The translations under genes and the position numbers were made by a program. Under the pieces are notes generated by a model. The model made no database searches, had not been told where the DNA came from, and was given only the letters and a program-made list of their open reading frames with translations. DNA of 6,149 nt from Clostridia bacterium (GTDB lineage Bacteria; Bacillota_A; Clostridia; Oscillospirales; CAG-272). Shown piece by piece: positions 1 through 4,966 of this stretch. Position 1 is the first letter of the stretch. Every line of letters starts with the position of its first letter. The DNA lies in assembly GCA_017626655.1 (NCBI GenBank), contig JAGAIH010000312.1:1-6149 (forward strand). Reading direction: 5' to 3'.

Positions 1-363
1 CTGACCGCCCTGATCGCCGAGAGCGCGGGCATCATCACCACCGTCACGGGGATTATCGCCGCCCTGCTGGGTAGCGGCCACCCCGCCGTCATCATCACGG
101 GTGCGGTGCTCACCGTCCTGTCGGGCGTGGCCTACTGTATCGTGGAGGGCCGTCTGGATGCCCAGGCCATCCGCGTAACCGGCAACGCCGTGGCGGATGC
201 CGCCGACGCTCTGGGCGGGGAAAAGGCCGCTGACGTGATCGAGGGCGTGACCGACACCATGGCAGACGTCTTTGGTGTGGCTGGCGAAAAGACGGTTCCC
301 GAGGACGGCAAGGATGAGGACGGGGACAACGATTCGCCGCAGATGGGGCGGATTGGGTTCTGA
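1..363 (+). CDS. Small prophage-type membrane protein, holin-like (3' part)
   Basis: The reading frame is open from the left edge to TGA at 361-363, so the true start lies outside the window; the GTG at 106 is internal to this frame and is not a convincing start. The visible 120 residues contain two hydrophobic stretches, at about residues 8-24 and 29-44, the second ending in AYCIVEGRLDA. An alanine-rich amphipathic region follows, and then a strongly acidic Asp/Glu-rich tail. Short membrane proteins with a Y-I-x-x-E-G-x-x-D-A segment after the second helix are, from memory, common in the lysis region of clostridial phages, so I infer a holin or holin-like accessory protein acting in the inner membrane. 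It lies on the opposite strand to every other gene here and ends right before a bidirectional terminator and a broken host gene, which fits the last gene of a prophage. No diagnostic domain is visible, so a non-phage membrane protein remains possible. Confidence 0.6.
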   Translation: MTALIAESAGIITTVTGIIAALLGSGHPAVIITGAVLTVLSGVAYCIVEGRLDAQAIRVTGNAVADAADALGGEKAADVIEGVTDTMADVFGVAGEKTVPEDGKDEDGDNDSPQMGRIGF

Positions 364-378
364 TTTTTGAGCAAAAAC

Positions 379-416
379 AAAGCACAGAGCAGGGGTTAAT
401 CTGCTCTGTGCTTTTT
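379..416 (+). terminator. Bidirectional intrinsic terminator at the prophage/host boundary
   Basis: A perfect 14-bp stem (379-392 pairs with 401-414) encloses an 8-nt loop and is followed by a T run at 412-416. On the minus strand the same stem is followed by TTTGTTTTTG, so it can stop transcription both from the phage-like gene on the left and from the cotJ operon on the right. It begins 15 nt after the stop codon of the upstream plus-strand gene. Confidence 0.9.
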
Positions 417-425
417 GGGAAACAA

Positions 426-536
426 TCATAAAATGCAATTAGGCCCGCCCAGCTGGGAAATGATGATCTGGGCCAGCTTAGGGTTGGGGTTTTTGATCTT
501 TACGGGAAATTGCAGCTTCTTCTCATAGATCCACAT
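426..536 (-). pseudogene. cotJC: cotJC, 5' fragment (manganese-catalase-like spore coat protein), interrupted
   Basis: This 36-codon frame is too short for most gene callers. It starts MWIYEKKLQFPVKIKNPN and continues through K-L-A-Q-I-I-I-S-Q to G-G-P, which I recognise as the conserved N-terminus of CotJC. CotJC is a manganese-catalase (ferritin-like) spore coat protein of about 190-220 residues that usually continues D-G-E-L-x-A-x-L after GGP. Here the match ends at about codon 33 (position 441), and three foreign codons (C, I, L) lead to TGA at 426-428. The di-manganese ligands lie further along the family sequence and are all missing. The start is secure: ATG at 534-536 has AAGGAGGTAG just upstream and lies 12 nt after cotJB, the normal cotJA-cotJB-cotJC order. 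Phage-like DNA begins where homology stops, so this is best read as a gene split by an integrated element. It is either disrupted permanently or restored by excision during sporulation. Confidence 0.85.
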
Positions 537-540
537 GGTG

Positions 541-548
541 CTACCTCC
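541..548 (-). promoter_or_regulatory. Ribosome binding site of cotJC
   Basis: The minus strand reads GGAGGTAG here, preceded by AA, and sits 4 nt before the cotJC ATG. The near-perfect Shine-Dalgarno site shows that the short cotJC frame is a real gene start rather than a chance open frame. Confidence 0.8.
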
Positions 549-1097
549 TTACTCCGCGCCGTATTCCCAGGGGAAGGGCGAGCCGATCCAGTCCCAGGAC
601 GCGCCGCTCTCGTTTCCGAAGGCGGTGAGGGGACCGCAGATATTCTCGTATTCCTTGCGGAGGGCCTCTCTCTGGGCCTTGAGCTTGTGATAGGTCTCCA
701 GGGCATCGCAGGACTGGGGGTAGACGTCCAGGTAGAGGATCACCTCGTAGAGGGCGAAGTCCACCGCGCGGATCTGCTCCAAAAGCTTTTTGCAGGAGGC
801 GGATGCGCTACCGTTCCCTTGACCGTGACCGCACCCGCACCCGCCCGTCTCCATGACGGGGAGAGTCTGGCGTTGGCTATGGGGAATACGGTCCCCGTCG
901 GGTCTGTTCCGGCTGTGGTCGGGCTGGCGGGTCAGGCCGCAACCGCAACCGCCCATGGGGGTGCCTCCGCCGCCGTAGGGGTTAGTGGGCAGGTTCCCCC
1001 GCCCCATGGGACGGCGGTAGGGGGAGCGGTCACCGCTAAGCCCGCGGCGGTCCCGCCCGCCGAAGCGGTAGGCCTGATCGCTGTATCGGTTCATCAT
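549..1097 (-). CDS. cotJB: Spore coat protein CotJB with an unusual Gly/Arg-rich N-terminal extension
   Basis: CotJB is a small spore coat component made in the mother cell together with CotJA and the catalase-like CotJC. The family core occupies residues 104-178 of 182: the L-L-E-Q-I-R-A-V-D-F-A-L-Y-E helix, then L-Y-L-D-V-Y-P, T-Y-H-K-L-K, Y-E-N-I-C-G-P-L-T and the closing W-D-W-I-G-S-P-F-P-W-E, all typical of CotJB. Usual CotJB proteins are about 80-100 residues, so the first ~100 residues are an extra segment, low in complexity, rich in Gly, Arg, Pro and Asp, with GGCGCG at residues 49-54 and again at 85-90. The same GGCGCG motif appears in CotJA, which suggests a shared assembly or metal-binding role (inference). 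The start ATG overlaps the cotJA stop codon (ATGA) and has AAAGGAGA upstream; a second ATG follows at once. The family assignment is firm, the function of the extension unknown. Confidence 0.9.
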   Translation of the reverse strand: MMNRYSDQAYRFGGRDRRGLSGDRSPYRRPMGRGNLPTNPYGGGGTPMGGCGCGLTRQPDHSRNRPDGDRIPHSQRQTLPVMETGGCGCGHGQGNGSASASCKKLLEQIRAVDFALYEVILYLDVYPQSCDALETYHKLKAQREALRKEYENICGPLTAFGNESGASWDWIGSPFPWEYGAE

Positions 1098-1522
1098 GTC
1101 CGTCTCCTTTCTACGCGGCAGGCGCAGCCCTCCGCGGTAAAGCCGCCCTCACCGCCCAGGGGCAGATCCAGCTCGGTGAACAGGGTGCCGCGGTTCAGGG
1201 CAGTATCGGGATCGTACAGGGCGCGGAAGGTCTGCCAGGGGGCGTAGACCATGGCGAGAGGGTACTCGGTCAGTCCCCAGCTTCCCGCGCCACAGCCCTC
1301 GAAGCCCACGCAGACAGAGGTATGGGCCCCGCCGTCGTGGTGTCCGCAACCGCAACCGCCGTCGTGGTCGTGATGCCCATGACCGCATCCGCCGCCATGA
1401 TCGTGATGTCCGCATCCGCAGCCGCCCTCCGGGGCATCCTGTCCCGCGGGCCGTTCCATACGGGGGGTACGGTCAGCCATGGGCAGCTCCGACAGGCGGG
1501 TGGGGAAAAGTTCTTTTTCCAT
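1094..1522 (-). CDS. cotJA: Spore coat-associated protein CotJA with Cys/His-rich repeats
   Basis: CotJA is a short spore coat protein needed in Bacillus for assembling CotJC into the coat. The family core is at about residues 84-122: L-T-E-Y-P-L-A-M-V-Y-A-P-W-Q, then F-R-A-L-Y-D-P-D-T-A-L-N-R-G-T-L-F-T-E-L-D-x-P. Typical CotJA proteins are about 70-90 residues; this one has 142. The extra N-terminal part holds three back-to-back 11-residue repeats at residues 33-65: GGCGCGHHDHG, GGCGHGHHDHD and GGCGCGHHDGG. More cysteines lie at 71, 77, 133 and 135. The arrangement looks able to bind metal ions such as zinc or manganese (inference). The start ATG has AAGGAGGAATC upstream on the minus strand. 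The stop overlaps the cotJB start by 4 nt, so the two are probably translationally coupled. A mother-cell-type promoter lies about 60 nt upstream. Confidence 0.9.
   Translation of the reverse strand: MEKELFPTRLSELPMADRTPRMERPAGQDAPEGGCGCGHHDHGGGCGHGHHDHDGGCGCGHHDGGAHTSVCVGFEGCGAGSWGLTEYPLAMVYAPWQTFRALYDPDTALNRGTLFTELDLPLGGEGGFTAEGCACRVERRRT
1328..1426 (-). repeat. Three in-frame 33-nt repeats coding GGCGCGHHDHG-type units
   Basis: Ninety-nine bases of cotJA consist of three 33-nt units, each encoding G-G-C-G-(C/H)-G-H-H-D followed by two variable residues. The units are diverged at the base level but keep the Cys, His and Asp pattern, which argues that the residues and not only the DNA repeat are maintained. 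Confidence 0.8.
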
Positions 1523-1581
1523 GCTGATTCCTCCTTATGCTGTGTTCGCCGCTCCGCTTGCCCGCGGGGCGGCTCGGTAGC

Positions 1582-1608
1582 AGTATATGCGGAAATCTGT
1601 CGAAGCGT
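1582..1608 (-). promoter_or_regulatory. Putative mother-cell (SigE/SigK-type) promoter of the cotJ operon
   Basis: The minus strand carries CATATACT at 1582-1589. This matches the SigK -10 pattern CATAnnnT and seven of eight positions of the SigE pattern CATACA(A/C)T. An AC dinucleotide, the core of a SigK -35 box, lies 17 nt further upstream at 1607-1608; no good SigE -35 box is visible. The site is about 60 nt upstream of the cotJA start and downstream of the dacF terminator, where a separate promoter is needed. Short motifs like this arise by chance, so this remains tentative. Confidence 0.45.
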
Positions 1609-1624
1609 CCCCCCCATACGACAA

Positions 1625-1661
1625 AAACCGCCCCGACGGGAAAGCCTCGTCGGGGCGGTTT
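1625..1661 (-). terminator. Intrinsic terminator of the ireB-ribF-dacF operon
   Basis: A perfect, GC-rich 14-bp stem (1625-1638 pairs with 1648-1661) with a 9-nt loop is followed on the minus strand by a T run (complement of 1623-1627). It lies 28 nt after the dacF-like stop codon and separates that operon from the cotJ promoter. Confidence 0.9.
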
Positions 1662-1688
1662 ACTCGTGTACTTGCCAATGGCTTGGCT

Positions 1689-3080
1689 TCAGAAATGCCG
1701 TTTCGTGTAACGGATGCGCCTTCTGCGCCTCACGGTCCGCAGACCGTAGCGGCCGCCCGAGCTGCCCGTGGCGTAGAGGTAGGGAAGGAGCATGACTAAG
1801 AAGATGGGGATCGTCAGAAGGAAGGCCCGCCCCGTGAGGTAGCCCTTGAAGGCCTGCAAAGCGCCCAGAAAGCCGCTCCGCTGAAAGTCCTCGGTGACGG
1901 TGAGGGGAGCTTTGCCCACGATCCGCCCGCCGTAGGAGACGGTCACGGTGCCGACGGTCTGCCCCGCCGCGATGGGGGCGGTCAGCTCGCCGCCGTCCAG
2001 GATGGCGTTGAATTCCAGCTGGCCCTCCACGTCCAGGTCCTCGGGGAGGTAGATCTTGAGATCCTCGGCGGGAACCAGATCTGCCTTGGACTTGCTGATG
2101 CCCGTCATGCCTACCCGCACCGTGTCCAGGGTGTCCCCCGCCGCCAGGACGGTACGGTAGCCGTAGTTCCGATTAGCCCAGGACAGGAGGCGGTTGGTCT
2201 GGACGTAGGCAGGGATCAGCTCCCCCGAGGCCACGTCCAAGCCCCGCAGGATGATGCAGAGATTGGCGGCGCCGTCGGAGGCCTCGTAGACCGTAACCAC
2301 GCACCAGCCGCCCTCGTCGGTCATGCCCGCGTTCATGCCTTTGCAACGGCCGTTGTAGTAGTTCTGACTGCTGTCCGAAATGAGGGCATTGCGGTTGGAG
2401 AAGAGGCGCTCGCTTGATACGTTGGTGGCGGGGACGGTGTAGGTGCGCTCCGAGCTGATCCTCATGTAGAGGTCGTTGGCGTAGGCCTCGCGGGCGATGA
2501 TGGCGATGTCCCGGGCGGTGGTACACATGGCGGGATCGTGGAGGCCCGTGGGGTTGGTGTAGCGGGTGTGGAGGGCGCCGATCCGCAGAGCCTCCTCGTT
2601 CATGTCCTCCACAAAGGCGGCCACCGACCCCGAAGCCAGGCAGGCCAGAACGCAGGCGGCATCGTTGTAGCCGCCGCAAATGGCGGCGTAGAGAAGATCC
2701 TTGACCGTCAGCTTCTCTCCGTCGGCCAGGTGCATACTCCGCCCCGTGACCCCCGCCACCATGGCGGCGGAGACGGTCACCGTTTCGTCCAGGCGGTCGG
2801 CCAGGGCGCGGCAGGCCAGAAGCCCCGTCATGATCTTGACCGAGGAGGAGGGGTAGACGTTGGTGTCGGCCTCCTTTTCGTAGAGAGTCAGGTTGTTTTC
2901 CAGGTTGAGGAGCAGGACCACCCCCACGTCGGTGGAGGCGGGGGGATCCTCCAGGGCGGAGGCGGGCAGGATGGCTCCCAGCAGGGCCAGGGTGGTGAAG
3001 AGACAGGACAAAAAAAGCGAAAGGGCACGCCGACACAGACGGCGAGACCCCGAGCGGGCGGGGGTGCGGTCAGTCGTCAT
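1689..3080 (-). CDS. DacF/PBP5-like D-alanyl-D-alanine carboxypeptidase family protein with altered active-site motifs
   Basis: Proteins of this family (peptidase S11) are anchored outside the membrane and remove the terminal D-Ala from peptidoglycan stem peptides; DacF acts in spore cortex formation. Residues 1-42 form a signal peptide: Arg-rich start, hydrophobic core at about 19-38 and an A-S-A cleavage site. The S11 fold follows, with N-P-T-G-L-H at 176-181. SxxK is present as S79-S-V-K82. At the SxN position the protein has G137-Y-N139, and at the KTG position N250-A-G252, so the second-motif serine and the third-motif lysine and threonine are missing. A beta-rich C-terminal domain (about 310-395) precedes a membrane helix at about 419-436 and an Arg-rich tail. 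The start has AAAGGAG upstream and lies 29 nt after ribF. The length of 463 is somewhat above the family's usual range. It may be a low-activity or non-catalytic relative; family membership is firm, enzyme activity is not. Confidence 0.85.
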   Translation of the reverse strand: MTTDRTPARSGSRRLCRRALSLFLSCLFTTLALLGAILPASALEDPPASTDVGVVLLLNLENNLTLYEKEADTNVYPSSSVKIMTGLLACRALADRLDETVTVSAAMVAGVTGRSMHLADGEKLTVKDLLYAAICGGYNDAACVLACLASGSVAAFVEDMNEEALRIGALHTRYTNPTGLHDPAMCTTARDIAIIAREAYANDLYMRISSERTYTVPATNVSSERLFSNRNALISDSSQNYYNGRCKGMNAGMTDEGGWCVVTVYEASDGAANLCIILRGLDVASGELIPAYVQTNRLLSWANRNYGYRTVLAAGDTLDTVRVGMTGISKSKADLVPAEDLKIYLPEDLDVEGQLEFNAILDGGELTAPIAAGQTVGTVTVSYGGRIVGKAPLTVTEDFQRSGFLGALQAFKGYLTGRAFLLTIPIFLVMLLPYLYATGSSGGRYGLRTVRRRRRIRYTKRHF

Positions 3081-3109
3081 GGCGTACTCCTTTCGGGTTG
3101 GTTCGGGGA

Positions 3110-4102
3110 TTATCGGGGGATCTTGGACAGCCGCTTCTCCACGAAGCGGGAGGCGATCTCGGCGTCCTTGCGGATGGCGGCGGTCAGGGCCTCAATGCCG
3201 TCGAACTTCTGCTCGCCGCGGATTTTTGTGAGAAACTCCACCCGGATGCGCTTGCCGTAGAGGTCACCCTTGAGGCCGATGATGTAGGTCTCGCAGTTGA
3301 CGCGGGCGAAGTCGTCTACGGTGGGGTGGGAGCCTACGTTGGAGACTCCGGGGAAGATGCCGTAGGGGGTGTGGCAGAGGGTGGCGTAGACCCCGGTCTC
3401 GGGGATGGCGCGCTCGGCGGGGAAGTACTGGTTGGCGGTGGGGAAGCCCAGGGTACGGCCCAGGGCCTTGCCGTGGACCACGGCGGTCTCCAGGGAGTAG
3501 GGACGTCCCAACAGCCGCTCGGCGGTCTCCACGTCTCCCTCCTTGAGGCAGGCGCGGATGCGGGAGGAGCTGACGGGGGATCCGTCCAGGTTCATCTCGG
3601 GTTGAATGAAGGTGTGATCCTCCCCGAAGGCCTCCAGAAGATGGTAGGCGTTGCCCTTGGCGTGATTGCCGAAGTAATAGTTGAAGCCGCAGACGGCGCC
3701 CACGCAGTTGCACTCGTTTTTGAGCAGGGAAATGAATTCCTCGGGCTTCAGCCCGCGGACGTCGCGGAAATCGCAGAGGCAGGCGAAGTCCAATCCCATC
3801 TTGGCGAGAATGCGGAGCTTGTCGCGCAGGGTCGTCAGATGTCCGCGGACGCGGACGGGAGTGACGCCCTCGGGGGTGAAGACGAAGTCCACCGTGGGGC
3901 GGAAAAAGCAGAAGATGCCGCAGAGGGTCTCCTCCTCCCGCATGGACAGATGGCGGGCCAGGCTCATGCCCTCGGCCAGCAGAACGGCGTGGGCGCGGTG
4001 GACGCCGTCAAAGTTGCCCAGGCACATCACCGAGCGGGGAGGCGCTTTCATGGGACAGGGATCCTCGCCCCGCAGGTCCACAAAGATCAGACGCGGACTC
4101 AT
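3110..4102 (-). CDS. ribF: Bifunctional riboflavin kinase / FMN adenylyltransferase
   Basis: RibF converts riboflavin to FMN with ATP and then FMN to FAD in the cytoplasm. At 330 residues it has the usual bifunctional length. The N-terminal nucleotidyltransferase domain shows G-N-F-D-G-V-H-R-A-H at 29-38 (the HxGH-like motif with Ala in place of Gly), G-F-N-Y-Y-F-G-N at 139-146 and V-S-S-S-R-I-R at 177-183. The C-terminal kinase domain shows V-V-H-G-K-A-L-G-R-T-L-G-F-P-T-A-N at 208-224, G-V-Y-A at 237-240, S-N-V-G-x-x-P-T-V at 254-262, and E271 followed by D-L-Y-G-K at 280-284. The ATG overlaps the upstream ireB-like stop by 4 nt (ATGA), pointing to translational coupling. The dacF-like gene follows 29 nt later. 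No FMN riboswitch is visible in the operon leader, so flavin feedback through that route is unlikely here. Confidence 0.95.
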   Translation of the reverse strand: MSPRLIFVDLRGEDPCPMKAPPRSVMCLGNFDGVHRAHAVLLAEGMSLARHLSMREEETLCGIFCFFRPTVDFVFTPEGVTPVRVRGHLTTLRDKLRILAKMGLDFACLCDFRDVRGLKPEEFISLLKNECNCVGAVCGFNYYFGNHAKGNAYHLLEAFGEDHTFIQPEMNLDGSPVSSSRIRACLKEGDVETAERLLGRPYSLETAVVHGKALGRTLGFPTANQYFPAERAIPETGVYATLCHTPYGIFPGVSNVGSHPTVDDFARVNCETYIIGLKGDLYGKRIRVEFLTKIRGEQKFDGIEALTAAIRKDAEIASRFVEKRLSKIPR

Positions 4103-4428
4103 AGGTCGGAGGGGGTCCCCGTGGCGGGACAGTAGCGGATATACAGGTCGATGAGGGTCTCCAGAAGCTTGTCCCGACCCACGCGGCGGGCGATGGCGCG
4201 GGCCTCGGTGCCCTCGGGCAGATAGATGGGGTCCTCGGTGATGAGGTATCCCGAAAGCTGGGTCACGGGATCCTGGCCGCTCTCGCGGATGATGGCGATC
4301 AGCTCGGTCAGGGAATTCTCACAGCAGGGGCAGGAAGCGCCCTCCTCAGCGGCAGGGGTCACCGCCGTTTGCTGGGGGGGATTCGCGCCGGCGGTATCCA
4401 GAAACAGGAATTTTCCGCTGTCTTTCAT
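4099..4428 (-). CDS. IreB-family (UPF0297) regulatory protein, divergent N-terminus
   Basis: IreB of Enterococcus faecalis (YrzL in Bacillus) is a small dimeric protein phosphorylated by the PASTA kinase IreK and linked to cephalosporin resistance and cell-envelope control. Residues 40-97 of 109 follow the family pattern closely: a helix, then G-Q-D-P-V-T-Q-L-S-G-Y-L (family G-Y-N-P-I-N-Q-I-V-G-Y-L), E-D-P-I-Y-L-P, A-R-x-I-A-R-R, and R-D-K-L-L-E-T-L-I-D-L-Y (family R-D-E-L-L-E-E-L-V). The N-terminal ~38 residues differ from the usual short start: they are Ala/Pro/Thr-rich and include C33-P-C-C36. The N-terminal phosphorylated threonines of the enterococcal protein have no clear match; S4 and T12 are the nearest candidates (inference). 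The start has AAAGGAGGT 8 nt upstream. It is the first gene of an operon with ribF and the dacF-like gene, not next to ruvX as is usual. Confidence 0.8.
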   Translation of the reverse strand: MKDSGKFLFLDTAGANPPQQTAVTPAAEEGASCPCCENSLTELIAIIRESGQDPVTQLSGYLITEDPIYLPEGTEARAIARRVGRDKLLETLIDLYIRYCPATGTPSDL

Positions 4429-4492
4429 GGCAAATGACCTCCTTTAAGGTTTGGAATCAACAGATTTTTCGCGAAATGCATATTCACAGTTT

Positions 4493-4521
4493 ATTATACA
4501 GGATTTCTCCGGAAAATACAA
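4493..4521 (-). promoter_or_regulatory. Sigma-A promoter of the ireB-ribF-dacF operon
   Basis: The minus strand reads TTGTAT (4516-4521), a 17-nt spacer, then a perfect TATAAT (4493-4498). This predicts a transcript start near 4486 and an untranslated leader of about 58 nt before the ATG at 4428. The leader shows no obvious riboswitch or attenuator stem. Confidence 0.85.
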
Positions 4522-4624
4522 GAGGGGGGATGAAGAATTTACAAAAAGTTGCGAAATGAAATGGGGGGAGGATGTGTAGGAGCATTTTTCAAATTTGGGT
4601 TTATCGGTGTGTTGACCGTTCCCT

Positions 4625-4680
4625 TGCCTTCTCCAGCGGAGAAGGGGGACCGCGAAGCGGTGGATGAGGAGAGCATTTGT
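4625..4680 (+). repeat. Left inner inverted-repeat arm with two hairpins
   Basis: The arm folds into CCTTCTCC-AGC-GGAGAAGG (4627-4645) and ACCGC-GAA-GCGGT (4649-4661), followed by GGATGAGGAG. It matches the right arm at 52 of 56 bases in inverted orientation. Two of the four differences fall at paired positions of the first hairpin and preserve pairing (T-A here, C-G in the other arm). Confidence 0.85.
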
Positions 4681-4822
4681 AACCCAACTTATTGGGGGTA
4701 CAGTTACGTTCCTACAACCATACGGATAAAAACTGCAAAATGGTTGATACAACTATATTTTCGAAGCATTCAACATCCAAAAAGTGGTAGGAGAGTTAGT
4801 GCCTCACCCGGAAAGCTGATCT

Positions 4823-4878
4823 ACAAGTGTTCTCCTCATCCACCGCTTCGCGGTCCCCCTTCCCCGCTGGGGAAGGCA
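4823..4878 (-). repeat. Right inner inverted-repeat arm with two hairpins
   Basis: This is the reverse-complement partner of the left arm. Its hairpins are ACCGC-TTC-GCGGT (4842-4854) and CCTTCCCC-GCT-GGGGAAGG (4858-4876). From memory, related GC-rich hairpin repeats ending in GGATGAGGAG are frequent between genes in Oscillospiraceae and related Clostridia. Confidence 0.85.
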
Positions 4879-4915
4879 GAGAGCGATAAACCCCAATTTT
4901 TCTGCGCCGGGACCG

Positions 4916-4950
4916 AAAAACAAGACCGCCCTCCATACGAGAGCGATCTT
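4916..4950 (-). terminator. Intrinsic terminator of the sigma-factor fusion gene
   Basis: A 12-bp stem including three G-T pairs (4922-4933 with 4939-4950) and a 5-nt loop is followed on the minus strand by GTTTTTC (complement of 4915-4921). It lies 16 nt past the stop codon at 4967. Confidence 0.8.
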
Positions 4951-4966
4951 ACGGTATCTCACAGGA

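Larger units (their letters stand above)
4591..4899. mobile_element. Candidate MITE-like element with long imperfect terminal inverted repeats
   Basis: This gene-free block, clearly richer in A+T than its neighbours, is bounded by inverted repeats. The outer pair, 4591-4606 and 4884-4899, matches at 15 of 16 positions. The inner pair, 4625-4680 and 4823-4878, matches at 52 of 56. No open frame inside resembles a transposase, so if it is mobile it depends on an enzyme encoded elsewhere. No convincing target-site duplication is visible; a TTC flanks both ends but is too short to count. It sits between the terminator of the sigma-factor gene and the ireB promoter, leaving both intact. It could instead be a genome-wide palindromic repeat family with no current mobility. 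Confidence 0.6.

Noticed and set aside
106..363. Complete 85-residue gene starting at the GTG at 106
   Set aside because: The start would fall inside the second hydrophobic helix, without a ribosome binding site, and the frame is open to the left edge.
510..1247. Long plus-strand open frame (245 codons) across cotJB and cotJA
   Set aside because: It overlaps two recognisable coat genes on the other strand, has low-complexity translation and matches no family; it reflects high GC content.
2538..3260. Plus-strand open frame opposite the dacF-like gene
   Set aside because: It has a low-complexity Gly/Gln-rich translation, no family resemblance, and covers a gene with a clear signal peptide and fold on the other strand.
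3098..4135. Long plus-strand open frame (345 codons) opposite ribF
   Set aside because: It is antisense to a full-length RibF with all its motifs; the Gly/Ala/Val/Glu-rich translation is typical of a shadow frame.
4429..4486. FMN riboswitch in the leader of the ribF operon
   Set aside because: The leader is only about 58 nt, too short for that riboswitch, and shows none of its stems.
4444..4752. Minus-strand open frame in the inverted-repeat region
   Set aside because: It overlaps the sigma-A promoter and one arm of the repeat, has no ribosome binding site and resembles nothing known.
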